Positions 58,767 through 64,000 of a DNA stretch of 64,000 nt are shown one piece after another. This DNA comes from Streptomyces cinnamoneus (lineage in GTDB: Bacteria > Actinomycetota > Actinomycetes > Streptomycetales > Streptomycetaceae), in contig NZ_PKFQ01000001.1 in assembly GCF_002939475.1 (NCBI RefSeq), forward strand, positions 558,001 through 622,000, in the 5' to 3' direction. The notes below the pieces were generated by a model. That model saw only the letters and a list, made by a program, of their open reading frames with translations. It was not told where the DNA came from and ran no database searches. The position numbers and the translations under genes were made by a program. Positions within the stretch are counted from its first letter, which is position 1, and every line of letters starts with the position of its first letter.

Positions 58767-59729
58767 ATGACGACGGCCCGCACCACACGCGGCAGATCCC
58801 CCGTCCTCAACCTCCCGAGGACGGCCACCGGATTCGACCAGGTCCTCCACGCCCTGCGCGGCAGGAAGCCGCGGCGCGCCACCGGGCTGCCCGGCGAGCC
58901 GCGCTGGCGCCGCGAGTTCGTGCGGCGCGACGCGGCCGGGCCGCGGACCTCCCTGGAGGAGTTCGGCTACGGCTCCCACGAGCTCAACCACGCCCACGGC
59001 ACCGTCGACGACACCGCGCTCGTGGGCCCGCTGCGGATCCTGACGCCGGAGGGGCTGGACTGCCTCGCCGAGGTCTGCGACCGGCTCGAACCGTCCGCCG
59101 GCAGCAGCCGGTTCATCGCGACCAGGCGGCTGCGCAGCGCCGATCTGATGTCGGCGTTCATCAACAACATGATCCGCGACCGGGACTTCCTCCTGGCCTG
59201 CTCCCGGCTGGCCGGCGTCCCGCTCATCCCGCACCCGCTGCGCATCCCCACCGCCCAGATCAACTACTTCGAGGGCCGGGGCCGCCCCGAGATCGTGCGC
59301 TGGCACCGCGACGGCATGGACTACGTGCTGACGATCCAGCTCAACGGCTACGAGGACTACGACGGCGGCCGCTTCCTGTACTTCCAGGGCCGTACGGACG
59401 AGTTCCCGGGCGTCCGGGAGGACGACCCCCGGATCCGCGAGGCTCCGTGCGGGGAGCGGGGCACGGCGCTGTTCCTGCACGGCAGCCGGATCTTCCACGC
59501 GGTGACGCCGGTCACCAGGGGCCGCCGGGTGACCCTGGTGATCTCGTTCTTCTGCCCGTACTTCGCCCGGCAGGACTCGAACACGTTCTGGCACCTGGCG
59601 GCGGACGATGGAATTCCGGCCACGATCCCCAGCTGGCTGCGGCTGAAGTGGCCGGTGCGGGACCCTGCGATGGACTTCAGTCTGCGGGCCGGAAGCCCGG
59701 TGATCACGTGGGAGGACGTGCGGGAGTAG
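58767..59729 (+). CDS. 2-oxoglutarate/Fe(II)-dependent dioxygenase
   Basis: A 320-residue oxygenase of the prolyl-4-hydroxylase-like group. The iron triad is visible as WHRDGMD (H-x-D near residue 177) and FHAVTPVTRGRRVTLVISFF (H near 244, Arg for 2-oxoglutarate 10 residues later). The N-terminus is Arg-rich and variable. It could act on a small molecule or peptide; its place between the isonitrile genes and the RiPP-like genes leaves either possible. ATG at 58767. Converges on the response-regulator gene (10 bp). Confidence 0.82.
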   Translation: MTTARTTRGRSPVLNLPRTATGFDQVLHALRGRKPRRATGLPGEPRWRREFVRRDAAGPRTSLEEFGYGSHELNHAHGTVDDTALVGPLRILTPEGLDCLAEVCDRLEPSAGSSRFIATRRLRSADLMSAFINNMIRDRDFLLACSRLAGVPLIPHPLRIPTAQINYFEGRGRPEIVRWHRDGMDYVLTIQLNGYEDYDGGRFLYFQGRTDEFPGVREDDPRIREAPCGERGTALFLHGSRIFHAVTPVTRGRRVTLVISFFCPYFARQDSNTFWHLAADDGIPATIPSWLRLKWPVRDPAMDFSLRAGSPVITWEDVRE

Positions 59730-59739
59730 GGCGGGCCCC

Positions 59740-60426
59740 TCACCCCGCCCCGCGCGGCGCGTGCCGCAGGTACGCGAGCACCGCGCTCACGCGCCGGTGC
59801 AGCTGCGGTTCCTCGGCGAGGCCCAGCTTCGCGAACGTCGAGTTGACGTGCTTCTCGATCGTGGACTCCGACAGGACGAGCTCCGCCGCGATCGCCCGGT
59901 TCGTCTTCCCCTCCGCCATGTGCCGCAGCACGTCCAGCTCCCGGCGCGTCAGCCCGGCCAGGGGCGCGTCCGCGGCGCGGGTGTGGCTGCCCATCAGCAC
60001 CTCGACGATGCGCGGGTCGACGACGGAGCGCCCGGCGGCGACCTCGCGCAGGGCCCGCAGCAGCTCGTCGAGCTCGCCGATGCGTTCCTTGAGCAGGTAG
60101 GCCAGGCCGTCGGTGCCGCGCTGGAAGAGGTCGAAGGCGTAGTTCTCGTCGGCGTGCTGGGAGAGCATCACGACGCCGATGCCCGGGTGGCCCACCCGGA
60201 TGGCGTGGGCCGCGGCGATCCCCTCGGTGTGGTGACTGGGCGGCATGCGGATGTCCGCGATGACGGCTTCGGGACGCAGTTCCCCGACGGCTTCGAGGAG
60301 CTCGGTGGCGTCGCCCACGGCCGCGACGACGGTGACGTGTCCGGTGTCCTCCAGCAGCCGGCGGGTGCCCTCGCGCACCAGATAGTGGTCCTCGGCGATG
60401 ACGACGCGCATCGGTCGTTCAGTCAC
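59740..60426 (-). CDS. NarL/LuxR family response regulator
   Basis: A 228-residue response regulator. Receiver domain with phosphoacceptor D58 in IADIRMPP; C-terminal LuxR helix-turn-helix LTRRELDVLRHMAEGKTNRAIAAEL. The GTG at 60426 is chosen because GGGAGGAG precedes it and it overlaps the kinase stop by 8 bases; the ATG at 60411 is an alternative. Cognate of the sensor kinase upstream. Confidence 0.9.
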   Translation of the reverse strand: MTERPMRVVIAEDHYLVREGTRRLLEDTGHVTVVAAVGDATELLEAVGELRPEAVIADIRMPPSHHTEGIAAAHAIRVGHPGIGVVMLSQHADENYAFDLFQRGTDGLAYLLKERIGELDELLRALREVAAGRSVVDPRIVEVLMGSHTRAADAPLAGLTRRELDVLRHMAEGKTNRAIAAELVLSESTIEKHVNSTFAKLGLAEEPQLHRRVSAVLAYLRHAPRGAG

Positions 60427-62497
60427 TGATCTCCTCCCGCACACGCTCGGCCAGTCTGGAACGGATGACGGTGCCGGCACCCGCCCGGCTGGTGATCAGC
60501 AGGTCCCCGCCGACCGCCTCGATCCTGTCGCGCATCCCGGTCAGTCCCGACCCGCGGGTGGTGTCGGTGGGGAAGCCGACGCCGTCGTCGCCGACCTCCA
60601 CCAGCAGCCAGCCGTGGGCGCGCGATATGCGGATCGTCACGTGCGTGGCGTCGGCGTGCTTGAGGACGTTGGTCAGCGCCTCGGAGATCAGGTAGAAGGC
60701 CGACTCCTCGATGTCGAGGGCGAAGCGCACCCGGTCCAGGGACTCCTCGATGTGCACGGTCACGGGGATCGGCATCCGGCGGGCCCGCGAGGTGACGGCG
60801 GCCACCAGGCCCTGGTCGGTGAGGACCGGGGGGTGGATGCCGTGGGCGACCTCGCGCAGCTCGTCGATGACGCGGTAGGCGTCGTCCTGGACCTCGGAGA
60901 GGACGGAGTCGACGTCACCGCCGCGGCTGAGCCGGTTGCGGGCGAGCCTGAGCTTGGCGACCAGGGCGACGAGGTCCTGCTGGATGCCGTCGTGGAGGCG
61001 CCGTTCGATGCGGCGCCGCTCGCTGTCCTGGGCGTGCACGATGCGGGCGCGCGAGGCGTCGAGCTCCCCGGCCTGACGCTGCACCTCGTCGACCCGTGTG
61101 GACAGCTCGGCGGCGAGGCGGGCGTTGTGCACGGCGAGCGCGGCCTGCCGGGCGAGGGTCTCCACCACGTCGTGGTCCTCCGGGGTGAAGCGGCCGCCGG
61201 CCTTGGGGCCGTACTCGATGAGGCCGAGGATGTCGTTGCCGTACCAGAGCGGGATGCCGCCCGCGGTGCCGTGCGGCCGTCCGCCGGGGGGCGTCCCGCC
61301 GGCCGTGCCGAGGTGGACGGGCAGGTCGCCGGCGCCGCCCAGCCTCACCCGCACCCAGCTCAGGCCCAGGCCCTCCTGGAGGCCCGCGGCCAGCTGGGGG
61401 GCGAGCCGGTCGAGGTCGTAGGCGTGCTCCAGGGCGCTGCCGAACTGGACGATCAGCTCGAAGCTGCTGAGGCGTCTGCCGAAGACGTGGCGCTCGGCGA
61501 GCAGGTTGAGCCGGGCCCGCAGCGGCTGGAACAGGACCGTGGCGGTGACCGTGACGAGCACGGACAGCCCGATGGGGAAGTACTGACCGGCCGTCAGCCC
61601 CAGGGTCATCGCCATGCCCAGGTACCAGCCGCTGATGATCAGCCACAGCGTGCCGTAGACCACCGAGCGGCGGATGACGATGTCGACGCCCAGGAGACGG
61701 TAGCGGAAGGCGGCGTAGACGACGGACAGCGAGATCAGGACGTACGGCAGCGCTCCGAGGACCGAACCGATGAGGTAGAGGACGCCGTGCTCGCCGTGCC
61801 AGGTGCGGAACAGCCGGGAGGAGGCCCGGCCCAGGAAGAGCACGGCCGCCGCGACCGCGACCGGCAGCAGGGCGGCGACGTCCCGCCGGCCGGCCGCCCG
61901 GGCCCGCAGGCAGCGGACGACCAGCAGCGTGGCACCCAGCCCCGGCAGCCACGCCTCCGGGTAGTAGAAGACCGCGTACTCCACGATCCGGGTGGGCACG
62001 CCCGCCATCGGAAGCGCGAGCGGCAGGGCCAGCAGGGCCCACAGGGAGCGCAGGGCGAGGCGTTCGCCGGGGAATCGGTACCGGCCGTCGGGCAGCAGGG
62101 CCAGCAGGTGGGCGACGAGGACGCTGACCGTCAGGTTGTCCCACTCGGCCGGGAGGACGACGAGGGACGCCTCCAGCGACGGCAGGCCGTCCTCGGGGAC
62201 GTCCAGGTCCCAGCCGTAGCGCGCGGTCAGCAGCGCCGAGGTGTAGCGGATGCCGATGCTCACCGCCAGGGCGACGCCGATCAGCAGCAGCCGGCGGGCG
62301 ACGGGGCTGGCCGGTGCGTGCCACCAGGCGAACAGGCCGGCGCAGTAACAGGGCAGGACCGAGCCGAGGATCCACGGCAGGGTCACGGTGTTGTTCCGCA
62401 GCAGAAACGCTCCGGTGGTCGCCGCCCAGAGCAGGCACAGCCCGCCGAAGAACGCAGCGATCAGTATCGGCCGGCCACTAGCCCTCACGCGCGACAT
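60419..62497 (-). CDS. NarL-type sensor histidine kinase with polytopic N-terminus
   Basis: A 692-residue kinase. About ten membrane helices (residues 10-335) form the sensor; a GAF-like domain spans about 360-470, a short coiled region about 475-495, then HisKA_3 with the phosphoacceptor in RRLHDGIQQDL (about H502), and HATPase_c (EALTNVLKHADATHV; GDDGVGF; GSGLTGMRDRIEAVGG). ATG at 62497. It is divergent from the radical SAM gene (198 bp), which may be under its control. Confidence 0.88.
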   Translation of the reverse strand: MSRVRASGRPILIAAFFGGLCLLWAATTGAFLLRNNTVTLPWILGSVLPCYCAGLFAWWHAPASPVARRLLLIGVALAVSIGIRYTSALLTARYGWDLDVPEDGLPSLEASLVVLPAEWDNLTVSVLVAHLLALLPDGRYRFPGERLALRSLWALLALPLALPMAGVPTRIVEYAVFYYPEAWLPGLGATLLVVRCLRARAAGRRDVAALLPVAVAAAVLFLGRASSRLFRTWHGEHGVLYLIGSVLGALPYVLISLSVVYAAFRYRLLGVDIVIRRSVVYGTLWLIISGWYLGMAMTLGLTAGQYFPIGLSVLVTVTATVLFQPLRARLNLLAERHVFGRRLSSFELIVQFGSALEHAYDLDRLAPQLAAGLQEGLGLSWVRVRLGGAGDLPVHLGTAGGTPPGGRPHGTAGGIPLWYGNDILGLIEYGPKAGGRFTPEDHDVVETLARQAALAVHNARLAAELSTRVDEVQRQAGELDASRARIVHAQDSERRRIERRLHDGIQQDLVALVAKLRLARNRLSRGGDVDSVLSEVQDDAYRVIDELREVAHGIHPPVLTDQGLVAAVTSRARRMPIPVTVHIEESLDRVRFALDIEESAFYLISEALTNVLKHADATHVTIRISRAHGWLLVEVGDDGVGFPTDTTRGSGLTGMRDRIEAVGGDLLITSRAGAGTVIRSRLAERVREEISD

Positions 62498-62584
62498 TAT
62501 CGGGGGCTTCCCCGGCAGCAGTCCAGATGATGCCGGACGGGCCGGTATAGCGGAAAACCCCCAAACCGATCGGAGGATTCCGGG

Positions 62585-62656
62585 GTGTTCGCGGCGGCCC
62601 GGGCCCGGCAGACTCGGGATTGTCCGCCATTTGCCCCGCCCCACTCCGCCGCGTGA
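62585..62656 (+). CDS. 23-codon small ORF before the radical SAM gene
   Basis: GTG at 62585 follows GGAGG (62572-62576). The 23-residue peptide contains RARQTRDCPPFAPP with one Cys, one Thr and one Ser. It ends 39 bases before the radical SAM ATG. It could be a precursor or a leader, but it does not look like a typical class III lanthipeptide precursor and may be chance. Confidence 0.2.
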   Translation: MFAAARARQTRDCPPFAPPHSAA

Positions 62657-62695
62657 CGGTCGACTGTGCGATCCAAGGAAAGCCGAAAGGGAACC

Positions 62696-63757
62696 ATGAG
62701 TGCGTCTTCCGGTCCCGAGGTGGTCGTCTGGGACACCACCTACGCCTGTCCGTTGCGCTGCTCGCACTGCTATTCGGAATCGGGCCGGCGGGCGCCGCGG
62801 CAATTGAGCCACGAGGACATGCTGCGGGTCGCCGACGCGCTGATCACGCTGAATCCGCGGGTGGTCGCGCTTTCGGGCGGCGAACCCCTGGTCGTCAAGG
62901 GGATTTTCGAGGTGGCCGGGCGGCTCTCGCGGGCCGGGGTGAAGACGGCCGTCTACACCAGCGGCTGGGTCATGGAACCGTGGATGGCCACCGGACTCGC
63001 CACGGTGTTCGACGAGGTCATCGTCAGCCTCGACGGGGCGACGGCGCAGGTCCACGACCGGATCCGGGGCCGGCGGGGCGCCTTCGACCGGGCGCTGAGC
63101 GCCCTCACGCTGCTCGACGGCGTCGCCCGGGAGCGCCGTCACCAGAAGCGCTCGCCGCTGTGGTTCGGCATCGACTGCGTGGTCATCCGCAGCAATTTCC
63201 CCCAGTTGGAGGAATTCTGCACGGCGATCGCCCCCCGGTTTCCGGAATTGCGCACCCTCACGTTCAACGCCGCCGTGCCCGAAGGACTGGCCAGCCGCCC
63301 GGAATTCGGCCGCTTCGAGCTCCTCGACGACGAGCAGGTGGCCGACCTCACGAGTGAGCACCGACGCGCCCGGCTCCAGGAGCTGGCCCCGGCGGGCGTA
63401 CGGGTCTTCACCACCGACAACCAGAATCTCGTCATGCGACCGGACCGGTTCGCCAGTGGCGTCGACACACTGGTGATGCAGATCGAACCGGATGGTGACG
63501 TCCGGGCGCTGCCCGTCTACGAAGGAACGGTGGGGAACATCCTTCAGGAGTCGCCCCTGGACCTCTGGTACCGGGGCGTTTCCCGGCTACGGGACCCGTT
63601 CGTCGTCGAGACGCTTTCAGCGGTGCGGACGATGCAGGACTGGGCGGAAGCCGTGCGCCGCATGGATTATCACTTCGGCTCCCAGGAAGTCCGCTCGCGC
63701 ATCGAGCGCCGTTCGGTCCGCACGAATCCACCGGAATTCACCGCACTGGCCCTGTGA
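62696..63757 (+). CDS. Radical SAM protein without SPASM cysteines
   Basis: A 353-residue radical SAM enzyme. The CxxxCxxC cluster ligands are C18, C22 and C25 (ACPLRCSHCY), followed by LSGGEPLVVKGI and VSLDGATAQVHDRIRG. The C-terminal part follows SPASM layout (QIEPDGDVRALPVYEGTVGNILQ) but the cysteines that would bind auxiliary clusters are replaced by other residues. Such enzymes modify RiPP precursors in clusters. The next gene is a class III lanthionine synthetase, which supports this. ATG at 62696 behind GAAAGGGA. Confidence 0.87.
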   Translation: MSASSGPEVVVWDTTYACPLRCSHCYSESGRRAPRQLSHEDMLRVADALITLNPRVVALSGGEPLVVKGIFEVAGRLSRAGVKTAVYTSGWVMEPWMATGLATVFDEVIVSLDGATAQVHDRIRGRRGAFDRALSALTLLDGVARERRHQKRSPLWFGIDCVVIRSNFPQLEEFCTAIAPRFPELRTLTFNAAVPEGLASRPEFGRFELLDDEQVADLTSEHRRARLQELAPAGVRVFTTDNQNLVMRPDRFASGVDTLVMQIEPDGDVRALPVYEGTVGNILQESPLDLWYRGVSRLRDPFVVETLSAVRTMQDWAEAVRRMDYHFGSQEVRSRIERRSVRTNPPEFTALAL

Positions 63758-63832
63758 CCGCCCCCGCCGCGCCGCCGCCTCCCGGTTGCCGCCCCGCTCA
63801 CCGCCGAGTCCTCGCCCCGAAAGGGACGCGCC

Positions 63833-64000
63833 GTGCTGACGCTCAAGGACTACGACCGCTTCTGCCTGGCCGATCCCGACTTCTACGAGCTCCCCGAGCG
63901 CTACCCGGACGACCACGACAGGTTCCCCGCCGCGCTCCGGCGGCCCCCTCGGGGCTGGGAGCGCGACGAGTCCGGCTGGCGGGTCGCCCTGCGGCCGGCC
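63833..64000 (+). CDS. Class III lanthionine synthetase LanKC, 5' part
   Basis: First 56 codons of a gene running off the window. The GTG at 63833 follows GAAAGGGA. LKDYDRFCLADPDFYELPERYPDD is the typical N-terminus of class III LanKC (RamC-type) synthetases, followed by RPPRGWERDESGWRVALRPA. These large proteins join a lyase, a Ser/Thr-kinase-like and a cyclase-like domain and form labionin or lanthionine rings. It starts 75 bp after the radical SAM stop, so both probably belong to one RiPP operon. Confidence 0.8.
   Translation, partial: MLTLKDYDRFCLADPDFYELPERYPDDHDRFPAALRRPPRGWERDESGWRVALRPA

Noticed and set aside
56099..58882. A 927-codon open frame on the minus strand
   Set aside because: Shadow of the FAD-binding and SDR genes on the opposite strand, which have clear domains and ribosome sites.
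1..64000. tRNA, rRNA and CRISPR elements
   Set aside because: No cloverleaf with a T-loop consensus, no rRNA segment and no regularly spaced repeat array was seen by eye; the only short direct repeat pair is the in-frame duplication in the GMC gene.

Overview
The window is very GC-rich (roughly 70 percent or more) with GTG starts, ATGA/GTGA overlaps and dense divergent or convergent packing. Together with actinomycete-specific families (streptophobe protein, DUF6777, an FHA-ABC transporter paired with a Hanks kinase, roadblock/LC7 proteins, a class III lanthionine synthetase) it points to a Streptomyces or a close relative. About 65 protein genes are supported. I found no rRNA, tRNA or CRISPR array. 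There is one insertion sequence (IS481 family).

Layout. 1-3205: the end of a probable siderophore-type operon (type III PLP decarboxylase like SbnH, SbnA-like cysteine-synthase homologue, MATE exporter). 3410-5512: a four-gene roadblock/LC7 group. 5554-7069: two overlapping genes that together look like a split copper amine oxidase. 7482-14636: housekeeping and stress singletons (L25, erythromycin-esterase-like protein, glutamate decarboxylase, alcohol dehydrogenase, L,D-transpeptidase) and an MFS exporter behind a SoxR/MerR-type operator. 14653-18455: a compact Mrp cation/proton antiporter operon in an unusual split and fused arrangement. 18647-25619: a seven-gene operon for oxidative carbohydrate or keto-acid metabolism (TPP enzyme, gluconate-dehydrogenase-subunit-3-like protein, GMC oxidoreductase, enolase-superfamily dehydratase, PfpI) with a SigB-like promoter candidate; the opposing SDR operon (25623-27240) has a better one. 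27439-27801: an orphan PqqD-like protein preceded by a 16-codon ORF.

27863-35383: a Streptomyces-type signalling island (DUF998, DUF6777, streptophobe, Ser/Thr kinase, SH3-like protein, double-FHA ABC transporter). 35448-45186: mostly secreted or membrane proteins (M4 protease, MmpS, EamA, DUF4142, DM13) interrupted by an intact IS481-family element at 38555-39619. 45282-50488: a B3/B4 protein, a MocR regulator with a MarR-like remnant behind it, an AhpD-like protein, a GlxA-type regulator and a SpoIIE-type phosphatase.

The right quarter is biosynthetic. A LysR gene diverges from pvcA-pvcB-pvcC homologues (50583-55030): isonitrile synthase, Fe/2-oxoglutarate oxygenase and HpaB-type hydroxylase, the gene set that makes paerucumarin-type isonitriles in Pseudomonas. 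Further oxidoreductases follow (55064-59729). A NarL-type two-component system (59740-62497) diverges from a radical SAM gene (62696-63757), which is followed by the first 56 codons of a class III lanthionine synthetase running off the window edge. This implies a RiPP cluster continuing to the right.
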